A stretch of 64,000 nucleotides of DNA from Astragalus membranaceus (GCA_039519185.1 CM076848.1:121031989-121095988); one strand, 5' to 3'. Counted from the first letter of the stretch, positions 52,256 to 63,601 are shown. Program-made: numbers and translations. Notes: generated from the letters alone by a model not told the origin.

Positions 52256-53693
52256 AAGCTATAGCACCTACTACTGTAGCAACAGATGTTGTGGCAATGG
52301 AAACAGCACACCAAAATTAGAAAACAAAAATCACTAACTTTGTACTTTTTCAAAAATCACCACGAGGATTGGAGTTCAATATATGCTTAATTTGGTTATC
52401 AAATTAGTGAGGTAAAATAAAATGACACAAGTTTTTGAGGCCATCTTTTATAACAATAATAAAAGTAAATGGGTGTGAAAATCAGAGTTGAGAATAAGTT
52501 GGAATGCTTTTACTATGTAAATCCATTAAATCACACTAATGTTGTATCTGATGCTGCAGCATTAGGTGTTGTTGCATCAGTTTGTACTTTTTCAAAAACT
52601 CTTCACTAGGGTTTCTTTACAAGAGCTTATGTCTAAGCCCTAAATAGGTTCACCCTAGGCTACTATGCACCCACGGTGTTCACCTTTTGGAATTTGCCCT
52701 CCTATGTCTAGGTTTTAAGCAAGGAGTAGTAAAGTGTCCTTTAATACCCACAATCCATATTATCTTTTGAGATCTATTCATAAACCTTTTCAGAATTCAT
52801 AAATGCTACTTAAAGTTAGTTGGTCATTCCTAATTTAAGATGAAAATATTAACTCACAAAAGATAAAATGCTAAAACATCAAATACACTTCATTAAATGC
52901 GTTAAAACTTCATTACATAGATATTAGCATTCCAACTAAGAGTGATTAGCTCATAATGAGCAAACAACACAAGAAATACAACTTAAACATAAATGCTAAA
53001 GTCATAAATTAAGAAATACAAGATAGAAGCTATACTAAGATGAAGAAACCGAAGGTAGACTTCAAGAACAGGGGCTTGGAGATACGATTCAGCTCCCAAA
53101 ATTAGCCAATCTTCAAATATGTTAGCTCTTGTAATTGTTGCAGCAATACCCTCAGCAATGGTGTTTCCACTTTGGTGATGTAAGGTTGTTTGGGTACAAA
53201 ATTGGAGGAAAGCTATTTCTAAACTTTCTCCTTCTTACCTAGCGTACCAAATGAATAGGAAAGGCTGTCCTTAAAGAGTACTAGCGTACATGATCCAAGA
53301 CAACCCTAAGTTGGAGGCCCCCTTGTCCACTAGTGTGCCCAAAAGTACATTATGCCTAGCAAAAAGGTAGAATATTCTTTTCTTCATGCGCTGGCTCCCC
53401 ACGTCCTGTACCCGTCCTTATCTGCCAGCTAGAATGCGCTAAAATCAGCGCTCTCAGCATTCTCTCTCATCTGACGCAGGAAAGCAATGTTGTGGCACCT
53501 ATTGCTGCAGCAATGAAATACACATATCAAAGCACAAATAGGGCACCAAGGTGCCAAATGCCACTAAGCCAGGAATGCAACCTTAACTCTCTAAAACATG
53601 ATATTCACAAACATAAAACACATAATTAAATGAGAACACACAATGATTTACACTTAAAAATGTATAAATAACTCTTATAAATAAGAGTTATCA
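52256..53693 (-). repeat. Athila 5' LTR and leader, inner edge unclear
   Basis: The right edge at 53693 reads in the minus sense TGATAACTCTTATTTATAAG, a start typical of Athila LTRs; ATAACTCTTAT-AATAAGAGTTAT is an inverted repeat. No Asp-tRNA-type primer site was found between here and gag, so the LTR-gag join is probably deleted. The region holds several GCTGCAGCAAT/ACAACAT phrases also found in Gag. No coding frame. Confidence 0.65.
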
Positions 53694-53721
53694 ACTTTCA
53701 CATACACCCGAGTTAATTCCT

Positions 53722-55158
53722 TCAGCTATAATACTTTTTGAGCTTGGTGGCATTCCAAGTCCTTGGGATGGACTCTTTGCCTAGGGTTTCTAGTGAATAA
53801 GCTCTTGTCCCCGTCTTTTTAACTACCCGGTAGGGTCCTTCCAAGTTAGGGGCGAGCTTTCCTCCAGATTGATCATTTTGTAATGGTGCGGTGGGATGAG
53901 CTATTCTCCATGTGAGTTCTCCTACTTCTACCGGAATGATTGCCTCGGTCCCATACGTCAGCCGAAACGGTGATTCACCTGTGGTTGAATGTGGGGTCGT
54001 TCAGTATGCCCATAAGACGTGGGATAACTCTTCTACCCATTTTCCTTTAGCTTCATCTAGCCTCCGTTTGAGTCCTCTGAGGACGATTCTATTGGCGGAC
54101 TCGGATTTCCCGTTGGTTTGCGGGTGTTCCACAGAGATGAAATGGTGTTTGAAGGAGAGGTCGATCATGAGCTCTCTAAAGTTCTTGTCTGCGAACAGGG
54201 TTCTGTTATCGGTCACTACTACTTTCGGGACTCCAAATCTGATCATTATCGATTTCTTGAAGAATTTGATGACGTTCCGAGCTGTAATTATAGCTAATGG
54301 TTCCGCTTCGATCCACTTTGTGAAATAGTCGACAGCCACAATCAGGTATTTCAGCTGGCCAAGAGCGACCGGAAATGGCCCCAATAGGTCCATCCCCCAC
54401 CACGAGAACGGCCACGAGGATCTTAATGATGTCAATTCAGCGCGGGGGTTGGGGGGGCTATGTGGCATTTAGTGCATTTTTTCACAAAATTCATGGCATC
54501 TTCATTCATCGTAGGCCAGTAGTATCCTGCTCGTAGAGCCTTTTCATCTAGAGCTCTGCCCCCAAATTGTTGTCTGCATATCCCTTCATGGATCTCAGAT
54601 ATAACGTACGGACACTCAAGTCCTGCTACACACTTGAGAAGAGGCGACGAGAATCCTCTTCGGTAAAGTTTCCCTTCGATACGGAATATGAGGAAACTCT
54701 TCGTCAGATTCGAGTTGCCTCGCCACTGTCAGGGGGTAGATTCCCCGTCTGAATATATTTAGTGATAGGGTCCATCCAAGTGGAAACCTCCTCGATGGCA
54801 TGGACCGCTTCTGCTGCCACTTCATTCAGTTGGACACTTGGTTGGCTCAAAGTTTCTTCAATGATCGTCCTCAGATCTCCGGTGGTCCTAGTGCTTGCCA
54901 ACTTTGCTAGAGCATCTGCTTGTGCGTTCTCGCCTCGAGGCACGTGCTTAATACTGACTTTGTGGAAATGGGCCATCAATTCTTTGACCTTCGCATGGTG
55001 TCTCTGCAATACGACGTCTTTGGTAATGTATTCCTTGCTAGTTCTGGTCTCGTATTTGATGTTGAATTCTGAGATCTCGATTACCCATCTTATCATTCTC
55101 CCAGCGAGGTCGGGCCTATGGAGTATTTGGCGAATAGGTTGATTCATCCTAACGATGG
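53722..55158 (-). pseudogene. Tat-type Ty3/gypsy: integrase and RNase H pieces
   Basis: Minus strand. RNase H (FNIKYETRTSKEYITKDVV; HVPRGENAQADALAKLAS) runs from the LINE insertion at 55159 down to about 54700. Integrase follows: WWGMDLLGPFPVALGQLKY, VVTDNRTLFADKNF, HPQTNGKSESANR (the DDE set), then the C-terminal GGKLAPNLEGPYRVVKKTG...TWNATKLKKYYS with a stop at 53722-53724. This form, with no chromodomain, is that of the Tat/Ogre-Retand group. A stop replaces Arg after LSHVLWAY (near 53998), and the integrase front end is frameshifted near 54440-54470. Non-functional. Confidence 0.82.
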
Positions 55159-55171
55159 TCTGATGGGACAC
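55159..55171. repeat. Target-site duplication of the LINE, left copy
   Basis: TCTGATGGGACAC (13 bp), matching 57302-57314. The length and variable-type duplication fit target-primed reverse transcription. Confidence 0.9.
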
Positions 55172-57301
55172 GTTTTTTTTTTCGTTCGGCGATTCCGAGA
55201 AAAGATGGAGCGCAGCCCTCTGCTAGGGTTTCCCTATGGGCGCCGCGCCCCCTAGGCTGCCGCCCCCCTCCGCCCCCCTCCGCCCCTCTCCTTCTCAACC
55301 TTCTCAACTGCCTTCTCCTTCCCCCTTCACTCCTCGCCTCCCCTCACCCTTTCATGCCATCCTCCCCCCTGCTGCTCACTCCATTCTTTGCTTCGGTTCT
55401 CTTCTAGGCGCGGATCCTTTTGGATCTCTCCTGAGGAGCCGCGGCCTCCATGGCCTATTTCGCTGATGATTTGCTGCAGCTCCAATCAGGGGGCTCAAAG
55501 GCTGATCCGTCTCAAGATCTTTTGTCTTTGTCTGGTTCTTTGCAGGTAGGTAGAAAGGGGGATCATGCTCCTTGCACCATCAAAGCGCCAACTACAGTTT
55601 GTGGTTCTACAAGTCGTGATGAGCTTCTTTTTCCAGAGGCGGCGATGGGTGTCAGTGGTTCACATGTTTTGGGTTTCTGCGGTCCTGCTCTCGGAAATCA
55701 GTCTGGTAGCTTGGCGCAAGTACAGCCTGCCGTGGATGCTCCATCTGTGAGTGGGGTGAGACGGAAGTCTTTCTCTGAGGCGTTAACAGGTACACCTCAC
55801 ACCCCCAGATCCTTTGTAGATTTTGATTACAGTAAGCAACATAAACCTTGTTTAAAGGGAGATGTTCTTGCTGTTAAGATCTCGGAAGATGAATATCAGG
55901 CTAGTATTTCTGAATGTGTCAATCTATTACATGGTAGAATAATTTTGTCTAAAGGGGATAAACCATATCAGATTAAGGAATTAAAGGAGAAGTTGTGTAC
56001 TATGTGGAAGACTTCTTCTGATTGGTCTCTGGTTTCTCTTGGTAAGGGATTTTTTGAATTCTCTTTTGTCTCTAATGAAGACTTTAGGCGTGTTTGGTCG
56101 TTTGGATCGCGATCTTTACAACCGGGAGTTTTGCGCCTGTTTGCTTGGACGCCAGATTTTGACCCTCTTTCTGCAAAACAGACCAATGCTCAGTGTTGGG
56201 TTAGGCTTCATGGTCTTCCCCGGGAGTAATGGAGGTCAAAGATTTTGTTTGAGATCAGTGGTAGCCTTGGTGCTCCTATTGTTTTGGATGAAGCCACTAT
56301 GAAGAGGACTTTTGGTCATTTTGCTAGAGTTCTTATTGATGTTGATTTCTTTGAGAAGCTGCATGATTAATTGTTAGTAGAAAGAGAGGGTTATGCCTTT
56401 CTTATCAGGGTGGAATATGAGAGGGTACCTCTATTCTGCAGCTCTTGTGGTATTATTGGTCATTCTCTCCAGAATTGTAAGAGATCCGCGGAGACGGGCA
56501 GTACGAAGATAAATCCCCTTAGCAAGCCTTCTCAGAATGATAAGGGGAAGTCATTGGAGAAACCGGGTGAGCCTGACGCTGGCCCAACCATACAAGACAA
56601 TAGTCTGGTTTTGATGATGGATGACATAATTCCCAATCGACTCAAGGGTTTTGGCAACACTGTTATTACTCCTGAAGAGATGGCTGGGGGCCATGATCTT
56701 GGTGAAGCTCATACCTGCTCCACCAAGTCTCCCACGACTAGGCTTGACTCTGGTGCGTCCTACTCAGTGGAGACATCTGCTATAAAGAAAAATTGGGCGG
56801 ATATCTCAGATGATGAGGTTGTCTCGAACTCTCATGCATCTATGTTATATCCAAACTCCAAAGTCTTGATTGTTGACTCAGAGGACATGAATCCAACAGT
56901 TAAAGCTGATATGCAACTTTTAAGTAGGTTGTGGGATAAGTCGCCAGACGATGTGGGTGATCCGGTGGTTCCTGACTCAGCTGAGAGGTACTCGGAACCG
57001 GTTGTGTCCAAGAAACAAAAGAAGAAACAGAAAAAGAGTGTGTCAGTTGGATACAATCTTCGGTCCAAAGCTAGCTCAATATCTGTCACTTTCTGAGTTT
57101 GTTTTTTCAGTCGTTTTTGGCCTGTTTTGTTGATCTGTTTTCATTTGGATGGTTGGTCTAGGGTGCCTTGCCCAAGTTTCCATTTTGTTGCTTTGTTTGT
57201 TTTTTCCATGGCCTTGGGTTTTGGTTTGGTCCCCCCTCGGTACTTTTGTGTACTCCTTTTTTCTTTTTAATTTATTTTAGTCTTTGCATAAAAAAAAAAG
57301 A
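55172..57301 (+). mobile_element. L1-type LINE copy with ORF1 only (2.13 kb)
   Basis: Inserted in plus orientation into the minus-strand Tat element. It has a T-run at its 5' end (55173-55182), a GC-rich pyrimidine leader, a two-part ORF1, a 3' region of about 200 bp and an A10 tail at 57290-57299, flanked by 13-bp target repeats. No endonuclease or RT is present between ORF1 and the tail, although the 5' leader is kept. It is therefore an internally deleted or ORF1-only element, not the usual 5'-truncated copy. Confidence 0.85.
55450..57096 (+). pseudogene. LINE ORF1 (DUF4283-like and CCHC knuckle), two stops
   Basis: The reading frame runs from MAYFADDLLQLQ at 55450 to a stop at 57094-57096. 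A DUF4283-like RNA-binding region is at about 55850-56229 (CVNLLHGRIILSKGD; LGKGFFEFSF; WVRLHGLPRE). A CCHC-type knuckle is at 56440-56481 (CSSCGIIGHSLQNC). A Lys-rich basic tail is KKQKKKQKKS. In-frame TAA codons at 56227-56229 (after GLPRE) and near 56368-56370 (after KLHD) interrupt it; the reading continues in the same frame after both. In plant L1s this protein coats the RNA. An alternative upstream ATG at 55236 reads low-complexity Pro/Ser and is not preferred. Confidence 0.85.
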
Positions 57302-57314
57302 TCTGATGGGACAC
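57302..57314. repeat. Target-site duplication of the LINE, right copy
   Basis: TCTGATGGGACAC, identical to 55159-55171, directly after the A tail. Confidence 0.9.
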
Positions 57315-58865
57315 AAAGCAGGGTGTCAGTCGGTGTGCCGCTATCACCAAGGCCAGAGCAACTATTTCCACTTTCTGGTATCGTATCTCGGCACCTTATA
57401 AGGCTTTGCTTACGAAGTATACTGGTCACTGTCCTTCTTGGGTTTCACGCACTAGGACACCGCTGAGGTCCTCTTTAGAGATGGCCAGATACAAGTATAG
57501 GGTTTCACCCTCCATTGGTCGGGATAATATTGGTGGTTCAGATAGTGTTGCTTTGAGTTGTGCAAGTGCCTACTCGCACTCGTCATCCAATCCGAATTCG
57601 ATTCCTTTCTTTAGGAGTTTGAAAAATGGGAGGGATCGTTTTGCCACTTGAGAGACGAACCTTGATAGAGCTGATATCATTCCAGTAAGCTTTTGGACAT
57701 TCTTCTTTGTGGTTGGGGGCCTCATCTCGGTGATGGCCTTACACTTATCGGGGTTGGCTTCAATTCCTCGTTCAGTGAGGTAAAATCCGAGGAATTTCCC
57801 CGCTCTGACTCCAAATGTGCACTTCTCGGGGTTGAGCCTCATGTTGTGCCTTCGTACTTATTAGAATACTTCCACCAAGTCGGCTACATGGTCGATGTCC
57901 TCTTTAGTTTTAACGATCATTTCGACCATATAGACTTCTAACATTCTATCGATTTGTGCCTTAAAAACATTGTTCATCATCCTCTGGTAAGTAGCTTCGG
58001 CGTTTTTTAGTCCGAAGGACATCACTCGGGAGTAGTAATTTCCTTTAGGAGTCATAAACGCGGTCTTCTCCTGATCGAGGAGGTGCATTGGAATTTGGTT
58101 GTATCCCGAATAAGCATCCAAAAATGAGAGAAGCCGGAATCCGGACTAGTTGTCAACTAACTTATCCACACTGGGTAACGGGAATGCGTCTTTCCGACAT
58201 GCCTTGTTGAGGTCGGTGTAGTCTACACACATCCTCCATTTTCCGTTGGCTTTCTTGACCAGTACTACATTGGACAGTCAAGTTGTATACTTGACCTCTT
58301 TGATGAAATCAGCTTCATTGAGATCTTCCACTATCTTGGCGGCTGCTAGGGCCTTCTCGTCGGACTAGGAATTTCTTCGCTGTGCCACCCACTTCACATT
58401 TGGATGAACATTAAGGAGATGACATGTGATATAAGGAGAAATTCCAGGCATGTCGGCACCGCTCCATGCGAAAAGGTCGGCGTAATTTCCGAGGCAACTG
58501 ACGAGGGCTGCCTTTGTTTCATCGGAGAGGTCAGAACCGATTTTGATGACCTTTTGAGGCTCGTTCCCGATCTGTATGGGTATGAACTGCCCATCTAGTT
58601 CTGGTCTTGCGGTCTTCTTTTTCAACTCTCTAGCCAAGACATCGTCTTCCTCTTCTCCCGAGCTATATGACTCATACCGGGAATCTAAGTCGGTCAAGTT
58701 GACCTCTGAGCTGTCGGCGATCCCTTCAACTGGATTAGCCTTAGAGTACCAGGACTGCGCAACCTTTAGATCTACCTCCAATGCTTGCTTTACTTTTGGG
58801 TTGCTCACAAGGGCTAGAAGAGAATCGGTATTTATCAAACATATGACGTTGCTTTTTGAGATTTG
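57315..58865 (-). pseudogene. Tat-type Ty3/gypsy: RT and upstream linker
   Basis: Minus strand, continuing the Tat element interrupted by the LINE. Linker/acidic region at 58838-58365 (SSGEEEDDVLARELKKKT; YADLFAWSGADMPGI). RT: FLDAYSGYNQIPMHLLDQEK, FGLKNAEATYQRMMN, then EVYMVEMIVKTK where the family has a YVDD-type box, so both catalytic Asp residues are lost; then CTFGVRAGKFLGFYLTERGIEANPDK and the start of RNase H. Stops at about 58366 (after RRNS), near 58288 and near 58148. Non-functional. Gag and 5' LTR are not visible. Confidence 0.82.
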
Positions 58866-58869
58866 TTAA

Positions 58870-59640
58870 CGGTTGTAAGTTATTTTATCTTACTTTCTTA
58901 GTCATAAATACTTCTTTTATGCGTGGATCTGAAACATCATGCTTCTTATGTTTTTGGTTTTTCGTATTCTGCATTGACTTTCCTGGTATTCTGCATTTGT
59001 TGGGAAAAATTTGATTGAATATGCACCATTACTACTTCCTCTGTCTCTCCTGAATGGCAAGATATTCTTATATTTTTTTTCTTTGATATAAGCTTATATT
59101 GTAAAATGTTATAATGTGTTTCTACGTTAGATTTGTAATCATATATAACCTGATAGAGTCTCACACAGATGGGGTTGATATGCTCTATGAGGTCTTAGGA
59201 TCTCAAGTTTTGTTTTAGTTTTCTTTGCAAGGACATCCAAAATTTACCACATAACCTCATAAATAGTCTAAATGTGCTTCAAATAGATATATATGGTTAT
59301 CTTTGCTGACAGCTGTTGGGAGTGCAACAAATGGTGTGTTACTTGAAGCTAAGAGTTTGTGCCTCATTTAATTTTTTCTTCTGCAGAGTTCAGAAACTGA
59401 AGAAACAATTTTTACATTTTTACTATCACACTCCGAACGAAAGAGAATATTGATTTCTTTATTTACTCATATTTCAAGTAAGTTTTGTTACTTTTGTTCT
59501 GATTGATTAATGTTTTCTATGAATCATTTGAATTATTAAAAAACATGGATCATAGTCATCAGTGGATTAGAAAGTTTCAGAGAGATAATATGCATCAATG
59601 TAGACTCTGGTAGATATTACTAATAAATATATCCAGTTTT
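58870..59640. other. AT-rich spacer, nothing recognised
   Basis: About 770 bp with no long ORF, no LTR edges and no repeat I recognise. It separates the Tat remnant from the LINE endonuclease fragment and may hold decayed LINE or Tat leader sequence. Confidence 0.4.
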
Positions 59641-59829
59641 CAATATATGCATCAATGTAGGGACTCTTGGGATCTTTTGAGAAATCTGGCTCGAGATAAC
59701 GATCTGCCGTGGTGCATTATGGGGGACTTTAATGATATTCTTTCAAACGAAGACAAGAGAGGAAGATGTGAGCGTCAACCTTGGCTCATCAGAGGTTTTC
59801 TAGATGCTGTTGGTGATAGTAATTTGCAT
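59641..59829 (+). pseudogene. LINE ORF2 endonuclease fragment
   Basis: Plus strand. The translation RRDSWDLLRNLARDN, LPWCIMGDFNDILSNEDKRG and QPWLIRGFLDAVGDSNL matches the apurinic endonuclease domain of plant L1-type ORF2, with its GDFND motif. Only about 60 codons are present: the left side has no upstream endonuclease sequence and the right side is cut by CACTA2 at 59830. It is not contiguous with the ORF1-only LINE at 55172-57301. Confidence 0.8.
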
Positions 59830-59849
59830 CACTACAACAGATTTAAGCA

Positions 59850-60150
59850 TTGGGAGCGCTTTTTTTAGGCCATAGGGAGCGCTTTCGGGCGCTCCTAAAG
59901 CTAGCGCTCCTGTTGCAAATCACCCAAAGGTAGCGCTCGAAAAGCGCTCCCAAAAATCAGGCAAGAGGAGCGCTTTTTATTACAAGCGCTCCTTATTCCT
60001 AGGCGCGCTAAGACAATAAGGAGCGCTTACCGTAAAAAGCGCTCCTCATGGTCTTAAGAAAAGGGAGCGCTTACTGTAAAAAGCGCTACTTATGGTCTAG
60101 GCGCATCTAGGAATGAGGAGCGCTTTGGAAAGCGCTACCTATGCCTAATT
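59850..60150 (+). repeat. Subterminal repeats of CACTA2
   Basis: About 15 copies of GGAGCGCTT/AAGCGCTCC-like motifs in alternating orientation, with linkers such as CTTACCGTAAAAAGCGC and GGCGCGCTAAGACAATAAG. Likely transposase-binding sites. Confidence 0.85.
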
Positions 60151-60289
60151 TTAAAAAAAAAAATTATTTTTCCTCTATTACCAATTCCTTACTCCCTGCT
60201 CATATTCATCAACCAACAACAAATTGTTTTTTTCTCTATTTATAAATCCAACACACACACAGATATATCAACATAAAAAATTACAACTG

Positions 60290-60415
60290 ACCCTATATGA
60301 ATGTCAAAAATCAAAAATTAACCTCAACTTATATGAATGTCAAAAATTACAACCTACATCAAAAATTACAAATGTACCAAAATATGAATGTCAAAAATCA
60401 AAAATTACAACTGGC
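60290..60415. repeat. Imperfect ~30-bp direct repeats in CACTA2
   Basis: TATGAATGTCAAAAAT followed by CAAAAATTACAAC recurs about three times (60297, 60333 and 60383 starts, approximate). AT-rich, no coding sense. Confidence 0.6.
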
Positions 60416-60545
60416 ATCCTCTTAGTCAATTACATAAATACATGACCCTATAAAATGATCATCTTCATTAACATCTTCATTAACATACTATTTCTAATAG
60501 TAATAAAAGTTACAAACAGACCTTTCTATCAGCTCTAACACATCA

Positions 60546-60650
60546 CACCCTCTGACACTCTCTTGTAGCTGGACATATATCTCACCGTCAGCAAAACGTT
60601 TGATCTTAATTTTTCCAAGCTCAAGGCCCATGTAGCATGCAATTTCCTGT
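60546..60650 (-). pseudogene. Captured exon of a ribose-phosphate pyrophosphokinase (PRPP synthetase) gene
   Basis: The minus strand reads QEIACYMGLELGKIKIKRFA and then DGEIYVQLQESVRGCDV, with no stop, matching the N-terminal region of plant PRPP synthetases that make PRPP from ribose-5-phosphate and ATP. On its 5' side the sequence is intron-like and ends ...TTTAAACAG|GAA, so a genomic exon with a splice acceptor was captured. Homology stops after GCDV, near the expected exon end; the frame continues with unrelated LELIERSVCN. The matched part is about 37 codons and cannot be an enzyme. It is antisense to the CACTA2 left-to-right order. Confidence 0.8.
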
Positions 60651-60659
60651 TTAAATATA

Positions 60660-61127
60660 TGAAAATCAGACATTATAGTAAATAAATAAAGACTATCTGG
60701 TGTATTAAATAAGATTTCAAATATTACTAGTAAACAACAAAAGTATATTCAAAAAGTATAATATGCATTCCTTATTGACTGAATATATTATTCCCACTTT
60801 ACAGGAAAACCAACAACAAAACAGAAAAGGTATTTGGTTTATTTTCTGTTTTCACTTTCATTTGCTTTTTCCAAAAAATTGCAATGGAAATGGATAAAAC
60901 AAAAAAAAGTTGTCTTAACACAATATTTTGGAATCAGAAAACATTTATAAACAAGGTAAGTTGTAATTATAAAGCAAGGTATATCAACTGAAAATAAAAA
61001 CATAAAACAAACCTAACATACCAACTCTCTTCACAACCTCATGATGGAAGAATGAAACCCCAACTCGCGTATACACCTACAGGCTTCAAATACATCACCA
61101 GAAGTATGGACTAATGACATCAGCATA
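60660..61127. other. Right part of CACTA2 in this window, unassigned
   Basis: AT-rich, intron-like sequence followed by a more complex segment (61010-61125) whose minus strand has a short open stretch (SLVHTSGDVFEACRCIRE) that I cannot assign. It may be part of the same captured gene or another fragment. Confidence 0.35.
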
Positions 61128-63552
61128 TGTAACACCCCGGTATTTCTAACATGTAGAAACACCGAAGGTGCACAGATGCGGAAAAATTCAGAGGACACAG
61201 TTCCTGTTTAAGTTTTGGACATGCAAACTCTTTCCGAAATAAAACGTAATCGGAAATCACATTACTTCATAAAATGGAAGTTTTATCGGTTCCATACCGA
61301 ATAGATTACAATACCCAAGTCCAAGTACCAAACAGAAACATAAAACGGTTCATATAACTCATAATCAATACAAGTTTATACAACCAATTAGGACAACAAA
61401 AGAACAAGGAATCAAATGACTAAGTCTTCAGCACCTCCAAGAGTATATCAACTACTCGTGCACAATAGTCTTTCTTTTTCCCTGCTTTTCTGAAAAACAA
61501 CAAATATGGATAGGGTGAGATAACATTATCTCAGTGAGTCCTACCGTGCCCCCTCACTGACATTCGGTTCAATTCATTAAACCGTTACAACAAAACTGAC
61601 ATAACAATGTTTTATTTATTAATCGAAATGCCGACCGTGCAACGACCACTAATCCCGGCAATTCGTGTACTTTCTTAGCATAAACCGGCCGTGCAACGAC
61701 CACTAATCCCGGTTTACAACATTACTTAGGAGGAAAAACACCAGTTATTAATCGAAACGCCGACCGTGCAACGACCACTAATCCCGGCGATTCGTGTGTT
61801 TAATTTAGCATAAACCGGCCGTGCAACGACCACTAATCCCGGTAACCCGTGAATTGACCACGCCAAAACACATCAGGGCCTAGGGTGAGGGCTCATGACT
61901 TCCCTTCCTAGTATGCTACTTGTCGGGTCGTCACCCAACGCAATACGTATGACAATACGCATCAAGTTCTCGAGAGTTAGATAATTATATCTTTTCGATC
62001 ACCAAATGGATCAATTACACAAGCTTATTAGATAATTTATATCTTATTGATCTATAACACGTTTTGATGAATTCATAAACATCCGGCATTATAATCGTAT
62101 ACAGTTGACATATATATAAATATATATATTCATTCTATCCATCAGACGGTGTACTCACACGTATACTAGGGTTTCGGTTTTTCGATCAATATACCTTTCA
62201 ACTTCTTTTCAAAATTAAGAGTTGAACAAGTTCGAAATAAGGTTCTCAGTGAGGCAATCCCTTTTTGAATGGTTGAGAAAGAAATTAGTAAAGGTTCGGG
62301 ATCAAACGGAGCAACAAAACGAGAAAACGGAAGCCGGTAACAGAACCACACGCACGACCCGTGCCCAGGGGCGCACGACCCGTGCGTGGTGCACTACTCA
62401 GAGTCCATCTGCCAGAAAGAAACGCACGATCCGTGCCCAGGGGCGCACGACCCGTGCGTCCCATTCGGTTTCCAATCCTTCCAACCCGAAGCAGGCGCAC
62501 GACCCGTGCCTAGGGGCGCACGGTCCGTGCGACCTGTGTCTGTTACCAGAATTTCTCACTTTCCTCATTTTCGCTCTCCGTTCTCGTCCGATTCGATTTC
62601 TAATTTCAATCACCTGAAACTCAGAAAATTCCCAGAATATATATTTCTAGTAGTATACAATTCATTTCATTTCAACGATTTGAATCAAAATCTCATTAAA
62701 CCGTAAAACACCGTTTTGACTCAAAAACGCTTTTCAGTTCTAAGTCTTTTGTAAACAGAAAATGTGACCAAGGGATTCCATATCGAAAACAAGTTCAGAA
62801 TATCAAAATGCCCTATCGTGAGTAGAACTCACCCGTTGACGAAATCCGAGAGTTGAACCGAGAGACGAGATCGTCGAACCGAAAACAACGAACTATCCCC
62901 GCTAGAAACCGAATTCGAACCCGAACAGTGGCTTCCTCTCTCTCTAACTGAAACAGCAATCCAAATCTTTCACAACCTTCCCAAATCGAAATGCAAGCTT
63001 GAGGCCTCCCCTTCTCAACAGCAAAACTGAACATGCAAGTCATCAACACATAGCTCCACCATTTTCACCACTTGGAGCTTCATGGGCATCAATGGAGATG
63101 AGGGAAAGAGTGAGAACCAAGCTTCGAAAGTGGTACCATTGGAAAGGAAAACGAAAATGGAGTGGAGAGGAGGTTAAAACACTTACATGCAACCAAGATT
63201 TTGATGATCCTTCCTCCCTTCTCTTCTCTTCCCTTCGCGTCCCTCCTCTTCTCTTCCCCCCTCTATTTCCAGCTTTTATTTTCTGAAGTTTGGAGGAATG
63301 GTTAAGTACTTGGGAGTGTGGCTGAATGTTAAAAGGGGTCAGCTACTAAATGGTTGGGTGTGAAAGTACGATAATGCCCTTCAGCTTAAATATTTTACTT
63401 AACCATGAGTAAGCCATAATTAATTTCGGAATGGAATTTCCTTGGACTTTTCCTCGAATAATAATTCACCGAGACACGACTAATTATTCCCACAAATAAT
63501 TCATCGGTCCTAGGCATCATAATACGAGTCTTTAAAAATTAGGGATGTTACA
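61128..63552 (-). repeat. 3' LTR of T6 (2425 bp)
   Basis: Edges TGTAACACCCCGG and GGGATGTTACA. Contains four hairpin units of the type CCGACCGTGCAACGACCACTAATCCCGG (61630-61845), a TCATGA-centred palindrome (61877-61913), three pairs of GCACG-A-C/TCCGTGC palindromes (62349-62531), a donor (intron base 62832) and a TTTTTCAG acceptor (ending 61500) in the minus sense, and a GA-rich leader (pyrimidine tract at 63205-63275 on plus). Confidence 0.88.
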
Positions 63553-63601
63553 ATCTTCCCAACTTTTAAAAATTTTGTCCTCAAAATTGACGAAACATAC
63601 C

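Larger units (their letters stand above)
45786..53693 (-). mobile_element. Athila-type Ty3/gypsy remnant, split by S2 and cut by CACTA1
   Basis: Minus-strand order: 5' LTR/leader (to 53693), Gag (52255 to 47659, with S2 inside), protease-RT (47655 to 46195), a small RNase H piece, and a few integrase codons (CDNCQRTGNIS; EVELFDV) that end at CACTA1. Athila assignment rests on the protease-RT linker (LADRSLAYPEGIIEDVLIKVDKF, IDVQKGELTMRV) and the LTR start TGATAACTCTTATTTATAAG. Internal deletions removed the end of RT, most of RNase H and the integrase zinc arm. The element is dead. Confidence 0.85.
59830..61127 (+). mobile_element. CACTA2: left part of a CACTA transposon carrying a host exon
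   Basis: Starts CACTACAACAG at 59830 inside LINE endonuclease; the 3 bp before it are 'cat'. Subterminal GGAGCGC/GCGCTCC repeats in both orientations fill 59850-60150. An AT-rich spacer and a captured exon (60546-60650) follow. No transposase sequence is seen. T6 interrupts it at 61128, so the right end lies beyond the window. The TIR shares CACTACAACAG with CACTA1, but the subterminal motif differs by one step (GGAGCGC versus GGGGCGC), so it is a related, probably non-autonomous family. Confidence 0.8.

Noticed and set aside
55236..55466. Pro/Ser-rich ORF upstream of LINE ORF1
   Set aside because: Low-complexity CCT/CCC leader in a different frame from ORF1; no domain.
58870..59640. Possible hidden gene between the Tat remnant and the LINE fragment
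   Set aside because: Only one short open frame and no recognisable domain or splice pattern; AT-rich spacer is the simplest reading.
62222..62617. ORF with RTTRAQGRTTRA repeats as an Arg-rich protein
   Set aside because: The peptide repeat is the translation of the paired GCACGACCCGTGC palindromes in the T6 LTR; the reverse strand gives similar repeats.
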